Assembly: GCA_013213745.1 (NCBI GenBank)
Contig: JABSQH010000011.1
Span: 62,001-126,000, forward strand
DNA length: 64,000 bases
Source of the DNA: Ilumatobacteraceae bacterium
GTDB lineage: Bacteria; Actinomycetota; Acidimicrobiia; Acidimicrobiales; Ilumatobacteraceae
Direction of reading: 5' to 3'
The notes beneath the pieces are model-generated. The model was not told the origin of the DNA. It worked only from the letters and a program-made list of their open reading frames with translations, and made no database searches. The position numbers and the translations under genes were made by a program. Every line of letters begins with the position of its first letter. The stretch's first letter is position 1. Positions 1 to 8,354 of this stretch are shown here, in pieces.

Positions 1-748
1 TCAAGATCTGGGTGGCAGCAACGAACACGAGCAGCGCAGCGAACATGATGTTCGACGCCTGCGCGCTCAATTGGTTGGCGATCAGACCGCCGACGACCGC
101 AGAGACCACCCCGAAGCCGCCGACGACCGCGGCGACGCGCAGGTCGGCGTTGGCCTTCTTGCGGTTGCGGACCGTTCCCATGATCGCCGTCGGCACGATC
201 ACCGCGACCGACGTGCCCTTGGCCACGACGGGAATCTCGTCGAGGAGGACGACCATCGCCGGGACCATGACGATTCCGCCGCCGATGCCGAGGAGTCCGG
301 CGAGCGTTCCGGTGATGAAGCCGACAAGGACGAGTCCCACCGCTATGACCGCCGTGAGGTCGCCGCGGCCGTCGGTGCTGTCGGTCAGCAGCAGCCGAAA
401 CGCGGTCGCGATGACCACGGCGATAAAGAGGACGGTCAGTGCCCGTTTGGGGATGATCTGCAGCAGGTGCGTCCCGACGAAGGCGCCACCGATCGCACCG
501 ACCGCAAGGAACACCGCGAGCGGCCAGTCGACGTTTCCCGTGGCGATGTAGGTCAGCAGGCTGGCGGTTGCGATGGGCAGTGTGGCGGCGAGCGATGTGC
601 CGTGCGCCAGGCGGCGGTCCATTCCGGCGAACGACACCAGACCGGGCACGATGATCAATCCGCCGCCGACGCCAAAAATGCCCCCGAGCAGGCCGGCGGC
701 GACGCCGACGACTGCAGCGGTGCGCCCGGCGACGCTGGGGGAACTCAC
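1..748 (-). CDS. TauE/SafE family sulfite/anion exporter, 3' end outside window
   Basis: Polytopic inner-membrane permease of the TauE/SafE family, whose characterised members move sulfite, sulfoacetate or related small anions; the substrate here cannot be told. The 249 visible residues read from a GTG at 748. They contain the two family repeats, each opening with a Gly-rich helix: GLLGGIFGVGGG near residue 20 and LAGLLGIGGGIVMVPA near residue 150. About eight hydrophobic segments are visible. No stop occurs before the window edge; the last codons read TQIL, so a few C-terminal residues are missing (family length about 250-260). A nearby ATG at 759 runs straight into a stop, which favours the GTG. 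The gene diverges from the DUF2889 gene, leaving about 90 bp for both promoters. Confidence 0.88.
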   Translation of the reverse strand, partial: MSSPSVAGRTAAVVGVAAGLLGGIFGVGGGLIIVPGLVSFAGMDRRLAHGTSLAATLPIATASLLTYIATGNVDWPLAVFLAVGAIGGAFVGTHLLQIIPKRALTVLFIAVVIATAFRLLLTDSTDGRGDLTAVIAVGLVLVGFITGTLAGLLGIGGGIVMVPAMVVLLDEIPVVAKGTSVAVIVPTAIMGTVRNRKKANADLRVAAVVGGFGVVSAVVGGLIANQLSAQASNIMFAALLVFVAATQIL

Positions 749-837
749 CGGGCAACCATAGGCAACCGGCCGTCGGGCCGCCGCGGTCGCCCGGACGAAT
801 TCCTCCGGCTCCTGCCGGCGTCGGCCGCGCTTGTACC

Positions 838-1560
838 GTGCGCGTCGTGAGTGCGCAGTCTGGTCCCGACGCAGCGAGCCTGTTCGACGACGCTTCGATT
901 CTGCCCGCCGATCCGGTCGACGAGTCCGGGGAGCCGTTGGAGGTGATCCACGATCGCGAGTACCGAGTGCGGGCCTACCGCAAAGCCGCCGATCGCTTGG
1001 TCTTGCGTGGTGCCGTGCGCGATCAGAAGCCACCGGGGCTGTACCTCGACATCGATCCCGATCCGCTGACGATTCATCACATGCAGCTCGACCTCGAAGT
1101 GGCGATGCCCAGCTTCGAGATCGTCGACGCCGCGGTCGAGTTCTTGTCGCACCCCAATCGCGAGTGCCCACAGATCGTCGAGCGCTATCGAGAGCTGATC
1201 GGGCTATCGATCGCTCGCGGGTTCACGCACGAGGTGCGCGAGCTGTTCGGAGGGCCCAGAGGTTGCACGCACACAACTGCGTTGCTGCAGGCGATGGCAC
1301 CGGTGGCCATCCAGAGCATGTGGTCGATGCGCGCCGCGAACGTGCGCAGCGGGGTCACGTCGGGGGGCACGCAGCTGCCCGAACAAGCACAGGCGATGTG
1401 GCGAATGAACCTGAACACGTGTCATGTCTGGGCCGAGGACTCCGATTGGGTGGCCAGTCTGCAAGCTGGTGAGGAGATGCCACCGCCGGTGTTCGTCGAG
1501 GAGCGGATGGTGTCGCTCGGGTTGAAACCCGACGACTGGCGTCGCCGGATGATGTCGTGA
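838..1560 (+). CDS. DUF2889 family protein
   Basis: A 240-residue soluble protein with the DUF2889 pattern: an N-terminal acidic stretch, then EYRVRAYRK, a KPPGLYLDID segment, an HHMQLDLEV strand, and the characteristic GFTHEVRELFGGPRGCTH block near residues 125-145. No biochemical function is established for the family, and none can be inferred beyond its frequent position beside acyl-CoA dehydrogenase genes, as here. The GTG at 838 is followed by an in-frame GTG at 847 that is equally possible. The gene diverges from the TauE permease and is separated by 56 bp from the acyl-CoA dehydrogenase gene, which has its own promoter-like hexamer. Confidence 0.8.
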   Translation: MRVVSAQSGPDAASLFDDASILPADPVDESGEPLEVIHDREYRVRAYRKAADRLVLRGAVRDQKPPGLYLDIDPDPLTIHHMQLDLEVAMPSFEIVDAAVEFLSHPNRECPQIVERYRELIGLSIARGFTHEVRELFGGPRGCTHTTALLQAMAPVAIQSMWSMRAANVRSGVTSGGTQLPEQAQAMWRMNLNTCHVWAEDSDWVASLQAGEEMPPPVFVEERMVSLGLKPDDWRRRMMS

Positions 1561-1616
1561 GCACGGATCGCCCGGTGGCCTACGCCGGTACGGTATTGGT
1601 GGCGTAGCGTTTCGGT

Positions 1617-2774
1617 ATGCCCGACGTGCTCCGCGATCTGTACGACGACGACCACGAAGCGTTCCGCGAGTCCATCGCATCCTTCGTCGACAACGAGATG
1701 GTGCCTAACTATCTCGACTGGGAGGCCGCAGGTTTGGCGCCGCGTGAGCTGTTCGCCGACGCCGGGAAGTACGGGTTCACCGGAATCGCCGTACCCGAAC
1801 GGTTCGGCGGCGGTGGCTCGGCCGACTTCCGCTTCAACGTCGTACTCGCTGAGGAGCTCGCCCGCGCGGGCATCGGGGGTGCCGGGCTGGGGATCACGCT
1901 GCACAACGACATCTGCACGCCGTACTTCATCGAGTACTGCACCGACGAACAGGCCGAGCGCTGGTTGCCGGGGATCGCCTCAGGCGAGATCATCACCGCA
2001 ATCGCGATGACCGAGCCGGGGACCGGCTCGGATCTCGCCGGGATCGCGACGACGGCGATCCGCGACGGCGACGAGTACATCGTCAACGGTTCCAAGACGT
2101 TCATCACCAACGGCATCAACTCCGATGCCGTGATCGTTGCGGCCAAGACCGATCCCAGCCAGCGCCACGGCGGCATGTCGCTATTGGTGCTCGAGCGCGG
2201 GATGGAGGGATTCGAGCGCGGTCGCAACCTGGAAAAAATCGGCATGCACAGCCAGGACACCGCAGAGTTGTTCTTCAACGACGTCCGTGTTCCGGCGAGC
2301 AACTTGCTGGGGGAGGAAGGCCGCGGCTTCGAGTACCTCACCTTCAACCTTGCGCAAGAGCGACTGTCGGTTGCGGTCACCGGCGTGGCCTGCGCCCGTG
2401 CGGCGCTCGACTGGACCGTCGAGTACGTCAACGAGCGAACGGCATTCGGTAAGCCGATCTCGTCGTTTCAGAACACCAAGTTCGAGCTGGCCGAGATCGC
2501 CACCGAGGTCGACGTCACGCAGGCGTTCATCGACCGTTGTGTGGAGCTACTCAACGATGGACAGCTCGATCCAGCAACGGCGGCGAAGGCGAAGTACTGG
2601 GCGACGGATCTGCAGAATCGGGCCATCGACCGATGCCTCCAGCTGTTCGGGGGTTACGGGTACATGCTCGAGTACCCGATCGCGAGGGCGTTCGTCGACG
2701 CCCGTGTGACGTCGATCTACGCCGGCACCAACGAAGTGATGAAGACGATCATCGCCAAAGACATCCTCGGGTAA
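1617..2774 (+). CDS. Acyl-CoA dehydrogenase
   Basis: FAD-dependent acyl-CoA dehydrogenase of 385 residues, the usual length for the family, catalysing alpha,beta-dehydrogenation of acyl-CoA thioesters in fatty acid or branched-chain degradation. The sequence shows the flavin and substrate signature AMTEPGTGSDLAG (near residue 130), the ERLSVAVTGVACARAALDWT helix, LFGGYGYMLEYPIARAFVDAR with the Glu typical of long-chain and isovaleryl-type enzymes, and the terminal YAGTNEVMK motif. Chain-length specificity cannot be assigned. TAGCGT at 1605-1610 lies six bases before the ATG, which fits a leaderless transcript. No electron-transfer flavoprotein gene is in the window. Confidence 0.93.
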   Translation: MPDVLRDLYDDDHEAFRESIASFVDNEMVPNYLDWEAAGLAPRELFADAGKYGFTGIAVPERFGGGGSADFRFNVVLAEELARAGIGGAGLGITLHNDICTPYFIEYCTDEQAERWLPGIASGEIITAIAMTEPGTGSDLAGIATTAIRDGDEYIVNGSKTFITNGINSDAVIVAAKTDPSQRHGGMSLLVLERGMEGFERGRNLEKIGMHSQDTAELFFNDVRVPASNLLGEEGRGFEYLTFNLAQERLSVAVTGVACARAALDWTVEYVNERTAFGKPISSFQNTKFELAEIATEVDVTQAFIDRCVELLNDGQLDPATAAKAKYWATDLQNRAIDRCLQLFGGYGYMLEYPIARAFVDARVTSIYAGTNEVMKTIIAKDILG

Positions 2775-2808
2775 CGGCGACGGGCCGGTAACATCTCTGC
2801 CGCTACAT

Positions 2809-2885
2809 GGTGGTCATAGCTCAATAGGTAGAGCACCAGGTTGTGATCCTGGCGGTTGGGGGTTCAAGTCCCCTTGGCCACCCCA
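2809..2885 (+). tRNA. tRNA-His (GTG anticodon)
   Basis: Cloverleaf with acceptor stem GTGGTCA (2810-2816) paired to TGGCCAC (2875-2881), anticodon stem CCAGG/CCTGG, and anticodon GTG at 2843-2845. The histidine-specific extra G(-1) at 2809 faces discriminator C at 2882, and the CCA end is encoded at 2883-2885. The T-loop reads TTCAAGT. Confidence 0.97.
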
Positions 2886-2978
2886 CAGAGCGAGCCGCAG
2901 GGCCCGCTCAGCGTCAGTGATGACGGAGCCCGACGGGGTGTCGAGCGCAATGCCGCTCGGTACCCTGTCGGACCGCTC

Positions 2979-3050
2979 GCTTCTCTAGCTCAACGGCAGA
3001 GCAGTGGACTCTTAATCCATTGGTTCTGGGTTCGAATCCCAGGGGAAGCA
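2979..3050 (+). tRNA. tRNA-Lys (CTT anticodon)
   Basis: Cloverleaf with acceptor GCTTCTC (2979-2985) paired to GGGAAGC (3043-3049), anticodon loop CTCTTAA with CTT at 3011-3013, T-loop TTCGAAT, and discriminator A at 3050. CCA is not encoded, unlike the upstream tRNA-His. The 3' end merges into a tandem repeat. Confidence 0.96.
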
Positions 3051-3102
3051 CATCGACGCCGGCTCACCGGCTCCGTGACATCGACGCCGGCTCACCGGCT
3101 CC
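3050..3102. repeat. Two 25-bp direct repeats carrying a GCCGG-CTCA-CCGGC hairpin
   Basis: Two exact copies of a 25-bp unit (3050-3074 and 3078-3102) sit three bases apart directly after tRNA-Lys, the first starting on the tRNA discriminator base. Each carries the inverted repeat GCCGG/CCGGC with a four-base loop, so the pair could fold as twin hairpins and end transcription of the tRNA. The second copy overlaps the last codons of the minus-strand membrane protein gene. No T-tract follows. Confidence 0.7.
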
Positions 3103-3901
3103 AGCGATGGTCATCGCGGTAGCGGCCAACCGACAGGGGAGTCGACCACTGGCGACGCTCGCGCATGCTGGCGGTGGCGAACACGACCAGTGCGGCCAAC
3201 ACGATCGCGGCCAACGCCACCCCGAGCGTCAGCGCCTGGTTGTGCTGGGCGAGGCGCGGGAACACACCCATCCACGTTGTGTCGGAGATCGCCGGCAGCA
3301 CCGTTAGCGGCGCGAGGTAGCCGAACACGACCAGGAAGATCGCCAGCGCGCCGAACCCGACGCCGAATGCCAACGTGATCTCGCCGCGCTCGGGGCGGAC
3401 GACGATAGCGGCGACGAGGAACACCAGACCACCGACGGCTGCACCGATCGATATCCAGAACGCCCCGGTCTGCACGACCGAGAGGGTGCCCACCTCCTGC
3501 ACGGGCAAGGTGATGGAGGGCATCTCGCCGACCCGCTCGTCGCGCACGATCACCACTTGTTCCTCCGCACTGACCTGGACCGGGTCGTCTCGGTCGCCGA
3601 TGAGTCGTTCGTGGCCCGAGGCGACGAGCTGGCTCATCAGCGCAGCTCCGTCGGGGATCCGGGCCAGCTGTTCGATGAACTCCTTCAGCTGCGCGGGTGA
3701 TTGGTTGAGCGCGGGTGCGTCGGCGCTGGCGATCACGGTGGCGATCTCGCTGCGGATGCCCGAATCGTCGAGAATCGCCAAGGTCGTCGAGGTGTCGTCG
3801 ACCGGTGTGAACGCGACGCGTCCGAACCACCAGAGACTGATGGCCAACGCAAACAAGACCATCGAGATCACGAGGAGCATCCCGCCGGGCGAACGCCGCA
3901 C
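3092..3901 (-). CDS. Four-helix membrane protein of unknown function
   Basis: A 269-residue protein, not recognised. It has an N-terminal membrane helix (residues 8-28), a roughly 115-residue probably extracytoplasmic domain containing SADAPALNQSPAQLKEFIEQ and a strand-rich stretch, then three further membrane helices (about 146-166, 177-200 and 220-242) and a basic cytoplasmic tail. The soluble part with a paired-helix look followed by a helical bundle suggests an envelope protein, without further support. The last codons lie inside the second tandem repeat after tRNA-Lys. It diverges from the DUF983 gene, with 56 bp between starts. Confidence 0.7.
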   Translation of the reverse strand: MRRSPGGMLLVISMVLFALAISLWWFGRVAFTPVDDTSTTLAILDDSGIRSEIATVIASADAPALNQSPAQLKEFIEQLARIPDGAALMSQLVASGHERLIGDRDDPVQVSAEEQVVIVRDERVGEMPSITLPVQEVGTLSVVQTGAFWISIGAAVGGLVFLVAAIVVRPERGEITLAFGVGFGALAIFLVVFGYLAPLTVLPAISDTTWMGVFPRLAQHNQALTLGVALAAIVLAALVVFATASMRERRQWSTPLSVGRYRDDHRWSR

Positions 3902-3957
3902 CGCACAAGTGTGACAAAGACAGCGAGTCAGACAAATACGGGCCCTAGCCTGCGCTT

Positions 3958-4395
3958 GTGACTCGCCCCCACCTCGCGCTGATGTTGCTGCGTGGGGCGC
4001 AACGTCGGTGCCCGTGGTGTGGCGGTAGAGGCGGGATGTTCTCGTCGTACTTCACCAAGGCCGCGTCGTGTCGCACCTGCTCGCTGCAATGGCGGCGAGG
4101 TGACGTCGGGTTCGAGCTCGGTGCCGCGGCAATGGCCGCGATCATCACCCTTGGCCCGTTGTTGCTGGTTCTGCTGGCGCTGGTGATCGTCACGTGGCCC
4201 GAGATCGAGGTGGTCCCGCTCTTCGTTGTGCTGGGTATCGGTGCGGTGCTGTTGCCCTTCGTCGCCTATCCGCGCGCCTATCTGATGTGGCAGGCGATTG
4301 ACATCGTGATGCGGCCGGTCGAACCGACCGACTTCGTGCTCGACGCCGAGCCGGAACGCAGCGGCGACGAGGATGTTCGTCCCCGGGATGCTTGA
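3958..4395 (+). CDS. DUF983 family membrane protein
   Basis: A 145-residue protein of the DUF983 type. The N-terminal zinc-ribbon-like region has two CxxC pairs, CPWCGG near residue 18 and CRTC near 38. It is followed by two membrane helices (about 52-78 and 85-105) and an acidic tail. The family is widespread in actinobacteria and alphaproteobacteria without a proven role. The GTG start at 3958 is preceded by TAGCCT (3946-3951) at a six-base distance, which fits a leaderless transcript. The stop codon lies at the start of the recA promoter region. Confidence 0.82.
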   Translation: MTRPHLALMLLRGAQRRCPWCGGRGGMFSSYFTKAASCRTCSLQWRRGDVGFELGAAAMAAIITLGPLLLVLLALVIVTWPEIEVVPLFVVLGIGAVLLPFVAYPRAYLMWQAIDIVMRPVEPTDFVLDAEPERSGDEDVRPRDA

Positions 4396-4421
4396 GCGAA
4401 CAGTCGTTCGTTGATTACACT
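4392..4421 (+). promoter_or_regulatory. recA promoter
   Basis: TTGAGC (-35, 4392-4397), an 18-base spacer and TACACT (-10, 4416-4421) form a plausible SigA-type promoter, with a transcript start near 4428. The spacer is almost filled by a LexA box, so repressor binding would block polymerase. The resulting leader to the recA ATG is about 118 nt. Confidence 0.65.
4398..4409. promoter_or_regulatory. LexA (SOS) box of recA
   Basis: GAACAGTCGTTC, a perfect GAAC-N4-GTTC palindrome as used by Gram-positive and actinobacterial LexA, 137 bp upstream of the recA ATG and inside the -35/-10 spacer. The same form recurs between lexA and the LysM gene in this window. Confidence 0.82.
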
Positions 4422-4545
4422 GCTGTCATTCGCCGTGATCTTTCGGTGCTCATCACCTCTCGCCAGGCGATGTGACACCCCCTCTCTACGGTGATCCTCG
4501 ACCGACTCTTCCCGTCACGAACGTTCCACGAAAGCGAGATCCACG

Positions 4546-5628
4546 ATGAGCACGAGCAAGGAATCCGACCGCGACAAGGCACTCGACATGGCTTTGTCAC
4601 AGATCGACAAGCAGTTCGGCAAGGGCGCCATCATGAAGATGGGGGACCGCACCAACATGAAGATCGAGACCGTGCCGACCGGTGCGCTGTCGCTCGACCT
4701 GGCGCTCGGTGTCGGGGGCTTGCCTCGCGGGCGGATCACCGAGATCTACGGCCCGGAATCGTCAGGAAAGTCCACGCTCGCCATGCATGTCGTCGCCGAA
4801 GCCCAGCGCAATGGTGGTGTCTGCGCTTACATCGATGCCGAACATGCAATGGATCCGGTGTACGCCGCAGCGATCGGTGTCGACGTCGATCAGCTGCTCA
4901 TCTCCCAGCCCGACACCGGTGAACAGGCACTGGAGATCGCCGACATGCTCACCCGCTCGGGCGCGATCGACGTGCTCGTGGTCGACTCGGTGGCGGCGCT
5001 CACGCCACGCGCCGAGATCGAAGGTGAGATGGGCGACAGTCACGTCGGCCTCCAGGCCCGTCTGATGAGCCAGGCGCTGCGCAAGCTCACCGGCAACCTC
5101 AACAAGACCCGGACGATCGCAGTGTTCATCAACCAGCTGCGCGAGAAGATCGGCGTCATGTTCGGTTCGCCCGAGACCACTCCCGGCGGCCGAGCGCTCA
5201 AGTTCTATTCGTCGGTGCGTCTCGACATCCGCCGCATCGAGTCGCTGAAAGATGGCGCGGAGGTCGTCGGCAACCGCACCCGCGTCAAGGTCGTCAAGAA
5301 CAAGGTGTCGCCGCCGTTCAAACAGGCAGAGTTCGACATCATGTACGGCCAGGGGATCAGTCGTGAAGGCTCGCTCATCGACATGTCAGTCGATCTCGGC
5401 ATCGTCAAGAAGTCCGGAGCGTGGTTCACCTATGAAGGTGAACAACTCGGACAGGGTCGAGAGAAAGCCAAGGACTTTTTGCGCACTCATCCCGAAGTCA
5501 CGATGGAAATCAGCGACAAGGTGCTGATCGCCTCGGGTCTGAAAGAAGATCCGAATGCCCCGGCTGACGACGCGGTCGACGATGGCGAGTGGAGTGAGGC
5601 TGACAACGCGCCGATCGAGCTCGACTGA
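4546..5628 (+). CDS. recA: Recombinase RecA
   Basis: A 360-residue RecA. It forms ATP-dependent filaments on single-stranded DNA, drives strand exchange and triggers LexA self-cleavage. Seen: Walker [10 protein letters not shown] at residues 69-77, the ATP-gating region IDAEHAMDP, Walker [11 protein letters not shown], the loop-1 region [34 protein letters not shown] before loop 2, and [19 protein letters not shown]. The acidic C-terminal tail ([14 protein letters not shown]) is typical. There is no recX downstream. The stop overlaps the ATG of a VOC-family gene. Regulation by LexA is indicated by the box at 4398-4409. Confidence 0.98.
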   Translation: MSTSKESDRDKALDMALSQIDKQFGKGAIMKMGDRTNMKIETVPTGALSLDLALGVGGLPRGRITEIYGPESSGKSTLAMHVVAEAQRNGGVCAYIDAEHAMDPVYAAAIGVDVDQLLISQPDTGEQALEIADMLTRSGAIDVLVVDSVAALTPRAEIEGEMGDSHVGLQARLMSQALRKLTGNLNKTRTIAVFINQLREKIGVMFGSPETTPGGRALKFYSSVRLDIRRIESLKDGAEVVGNRTRVKVVKNKVSPPFKQAEFDIMYGQGISREGSLIDMSVDLGIVKKSGAWFTYEGEQLGQGREKAKDFLRTHPEVTMEISDKVLIASGLKEDPNAPADDAVDDGEWSEADNAPIELD

Positions 5629-6077
5629 TGGCTGACGGCCAAGCCGCTGGTGTGGTGCCGCCACGCGTCTCGATCATCACGCTCGGTGTCGCCGACCTCG
5701 GGGCCGCAACGGCGTTCTACGAGTCGCTCGGGTGGACTCGATCGCCGGCGTCGGTTGAGTTGATGACCTTGTTCACCATGCAGGGATCGGTCCTCGGTCT
5801 CTACGAGTGGGGGGCGTTGGCCGACGATGCCGGCGTCCCCGCTGATGGCTCGGGCTTCCGTGGTGTGGCGTTGGCGCTGAATTGTGCGTCGGAAGCCGAC
5901 GTCGACACCGTGTTTGCCGCATGGGTCGCAGCCGGTGCCACCGCAACGAAGGCCCCGCACAAGGCGTTCTGGGGCGGCTACTCGTCATACGTCGCCGATC
6001 CCGACGGTCACCTCTGGGAGATCGCCTATAACCCCTACTCGCGCCTCGACGAGCAGGGCATCCTGCGCATCGACTGA
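5628..6077 (+). CDS. VOC (glyoxalase/bleomycin resistance) superfamily protein
   Basis: A 149-residue single-domain vicinal-oxygen-chelate fold protein: an initial strand VSIITLGVADLGAATAFYESLGW, a central VALALNCASEADVDTVFAAW segment, and the closing YVADPDGHLWEIAYNP motif. Such proteins are metal-dependent lyases, dioxygenases or antibiotic-binding proteins; the specific role is unknown. The ATG shares its A with the recA stop, so it is probably translated from the recA transcript. A perfect inverted repeat follows 12 bp after the stop. Confidence 0.88.
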   Translation: MADGQAAGVVPPRVSIITLGVADLGAATAFYESLGWTRSPASVELMTLFTMQGSVLGLYEWGALADDAGVPADGSGFRGVALALNCASEADVDTVFAAWVAAGATATKAPHKAFWGGYSSYVADPDGHLWEIAYNPYSRLDEQGILRID

Positions 6078-6089
6078 GCAGGTCCCTCG

Positions 6090-6120
6090 GTTGCATCTGG
6101 GGTGTGATGCCAGATGCAAC
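6090..6120. terminator. Bidirectional hairpin terminator
   Basis: GTTGCATCTGG (6090-6100) and CCAGATGCAAC (6110-6120) form an 11-bp perfect stem with a 9-nt loop between convergent genes. There is no strong T-tract, so it would be of the U-less type common in actinobacteria. Confidence 0.7.
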
Positions 6121-6122
6121 GG

Positions 6123-6548
6123 CTAGTTGAACGTCGAACCGCCGGGCTGGAAGATCATCAGCCACAACGTCACCACGAGCAACAGGTGGGTCACGCCAAT
6201 TCCTGCGGCCATCTTGGAACGGGCACCATCACCGGCGTCGTTCAGTGCCGGCCGGATCAGGAACCAGCTGACGAGCGTCATCGCCAGCCAGATCACGATC
6301 GAGATCGACATCCACCACGTCTCCGCGATGTTGTACTTGCCGATGCCGGCCATCCCCATGCCGAGTACCCACACTAGGATCAGTGCTGGAAAGACCAGGC
6401 GCATGTGGAGTGCAGCGATCGCCGTTGTCTCGCCCGCTCGCTGCAACCGTGGGTACACGAACAGCGGCCCGAAGGCGACGATCGCGGCGATCACGTGGAG
6501 CAATCCGAACACCTGGTAGGTGTTCGAGATCGGCAAGACGGCGAGCAT
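6123..6548 (-). CDS. DUF2269-like four-helix membrane protein
   Basis: A 141-residue integral membrane protein with about four helices: residues 9-30 (FGLLHVIAAIVAFGPLFVYP), 48-68, 75-98 and 112-134. The conserved-looking LLHVIAAIVAFGP start resembles the DUF2269 group of predicted integral membrane proteins, whose function is unknown. The ATG at 6548 gives the most compact protein; an in-frame ATG at 6578 would add ten residues and leave only four bases to the divergent miaB start. It converges with the VOC gene across a hairpin. Confidence 0.65.
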   Translation of the reverse strand: MLAVLPISNTYQVFGLLHVIAAIVAFGPLFVYPRLQRAGETTAIAALHMRLVFPALILVWVLGMGMAGIGKYNIAETWWMSISIVIWLAMTLVSWFLIRPALNDAGDGARSKMAAGIGVTHLLLVVTLWLMIFQPGGSTFN

Positions 6549-6582
6549 CGGCGAGACGATATCGCCAATAGGCTGCACGCTC

Positions 6583-8031
6583 GTGCCCCACTCCGACGGT
6601 CTCGATGACGCCCGGCGCTACGTCGTGCGGACCTACGGCTGTCAGATGAACGAGCACGACTCCGAGCGCATCGCGGGCCTGCTGGAGTCCGACGGACTCA
6701 TCGCGGCCGAGTCCGATGACGACGCCGACGTGATCGTGCTGAACACCTGCTGCATTCGTGAGAATGCCGACAACAAGCTGTATGGCAACCTCGGGCATCT
6801 GAAGACGTGGAAGGCGCAACGTCCCGGTCGTCAGATCGTCGTGTCGGGATGTCTTGCACAAAAAGATCGCGATCAGGTCGCCGACCGCGCCGGCCACGTC
6901 GATGTCGTGATGGGCACACACAACGTGCACCGGGCTGCAGAGCTCCTCGCCCAAGCGCGCACCAGTACGCGACCGATCACCGAGATCCTCGACGCAGCGG
7001 TGATCGATGACCACGCGATGTTCCCGTCGGCGCTGCCCGTGCGCCGCGAGTCGTCGTACAACGCATGGGTCACCATCCAGATCGGCTGTGACAACAACTG
7101 TGCGTTTTGCATCGTCCCTGCGGTCCGCGGTGCAGAGATCAGCCGCCCGTTCGAACAGGTCGTCGACGAGGTCGCCGAGCTCGCCGCTGCGGGTGTCAGC
7201 GAAGTCACGCTGCTCGGTCAGAACGTCAACAGCTACGGCCGTGATCTGCAGCTCGCGGCACGGCGTGCTGGTGACGGCACTGCGGCGCTCCGTCCGCTGT
7301 TCGCCGACCTCCTCCGCGCTGTCGGGGCCATCGACGGGATTCGGCGGGTGCGCTATACCAGCCCGCACCCCAAGGACATGCGTACCGAAACATTCGCAGC
7401 GATGGCCGAGACGTCAGCGGTGTGTGAGCACTTGCACTACCCACTGCAGGCAGGAAGCGATCGAGTACTTGCCGCAATGCATCGGGGCTACACCGCTGAT
7501 CGGTATCTCGAACGTCTGGCCGCAGCTCGCCGCACCGTTGCTGATCTTGCGGTGACGACCGACATCATCGTCGGTTTCCCGGGCGAAACCGACGACGACT
7601 TCGCCGCCACCATGGACGTCGCCGCCGCTGCGGAGTTCGACGACGCGTACACCTTCATCTTCTCGCCGCGGCCCGGCACCGAGGCGGCCGACATGACCGA
7701 TCGCACCGTTGATCCGGCCGTCGCCAGCGAGCGGTTCGCACGACTGCGGACCGTGATCGAACGATCGGCGCTGCAGCGCAATCAGGCCCGCGAGGGGCGC
7801 GTCGAGGAGGTGCTCGTCGAGGGTCCGAGCAAACGCAATCCCGACGTGGTCAGTGCACGCACGCGGCAACATCGACTCGTCCACTTCGCGCCGCCACCGG
7901 GCGGGTTGCGTGCTGGGAGCTACGCAACGATCGAAGTCACCCGTGGCGCGCCGCACTTCCTCGAGGGCCGTTTTGTCGAGCTGGTCGCGGCCCCGCGGCA
8001 CCGCACACGCATCCCGGTCGCCGCTGGTTGA
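6583..8031 (+). CDS. miaB: tRNA-2-methylthio-N6-dimethylallyladenosine synthase MiaB
   Basis: Radical-SAM methylthiotransferase that adds the 2-methylthio group to i6A37 of tRNAs, acting after MiaA, which is encoded 300 bp downstream. The 482-residue protein has the UPF0004 domain with auxiliary-cluster cysteines (C20 in RTYGCQMN, the CC at 56-57 and C90), the radical-SAM motif CDNNCAFC (169-176), and a C-terminal TRAM region ending near VTRGAPHFLEGRFVELV. The GTG at 6583 is chosen because the alternative upstream start at 6520 would overlap the divergent membrane protein and add non-homologous residues. Confidence 0.95.
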   Translation: MPHSDGLDDARRYVVRTYGCQMNEHDSERIAGLLESDGLIAAESDDDADVIVLNTCCIRENADNKLYGNLGHLKTWKAQRPGRQIVVSGCLAQKDRDQVADRAGHVDVVMGTHNVHRAAELLAQARTSTRPITEILDAAVIDDHAMFPSALPVRRESSYNAWVTIQIGCDNNCAFCIVPAVRGAEISRPFEQVVDEVAELAAAGVSEVTLLGQNVNSYGRDLQLAARRAGDGTAALRPLFADLLRAVGAIDGIRRVRYTSPHPKDMRTETFAAMAETSAVCEHLHYPLQAGSDRVLAAMHRGYTADRYLERLAAARRTVADLAVTTDIIVGFPGETDDDFAATMDVAAAAEFDDAYTFIFSPRPGTEAADMTDRTVDPAVASERFARLRTVIERSALQRNQAREGRVEEVLVEGPSKRNPDVVSARTRQHRLVHFAPPPGGLRAGSYATIEVTRGAPHFLEGRFVELVAAPRHRTRIPVAAG

Positions 8032-8057
8032 GGATCGAGCTCACTAGGTTCCCAACC

Positions 8058-8354
8058 ATGGACGAGCCCGACGCCCAGCTCTCCGAGTACCGGTCGAGCA
8101 TCGACAACATCGATGCCGCTCTGGTGCACCTGCTCGCCGAACGGTTCAAGGTGACCAAGGCGGTGGGCCGCTACAAAGCGGCTGCCGGCCTGCCGCCCGC
8201 CGACCCGGCCCGAGAGCAGGAACAGATCGGTCGGCTTCGCCGGCTGGCCGAACAATCGGGGCTCGACCCTGCGTTCAGCGAGGCGTTTCTGCGGTTCATC
8301 GTCGCCGAGGTGATTCAGCACCACCAGCGCATCGCCGAGGGTGGAGAGCGCTGA
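8058..8354 (+). CDS. Chorismate mutase, AroQ (type II) fold
   Basis: A 98-residue all-helical chorismate mutase converting chorismate to prephenate for Phe/Tyr synthesis. Visible family residues include the first-helix pattern YRSSIDNIDAALVHLLAERF, the Lys/Arg-rich VTKAVGRYKAAAGLPPADP segment, and a terminal helix ending EVIQHHQRIAEG. Short stand-alone enzymes of this type in mycobacteria are activated by complexing with class II DAHP synthase, which is also encoded in this window (52408-53766). TAGGTT at 8045-8050 lies seven bases before the ATG, suggesting a leaderless start. It overlaps miaA at its stop codon. Confidence 0.88.
   Translation: MDEPDAQLSEYRSSIDNIDAALVHLLAERFKVTKAVGRYKAAAGLPPADPAREQEQIGRLRRLAEQSGLDPAFSEAFLRFIVAEVIQHHQRIAEGGER

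Noticed and set aside
71-850. 259-codon plus-strand frame over the TauE permease
   Set aside because: Antisense to a well-conserved membrane protein; composition is Arg/Asp/His-rich.
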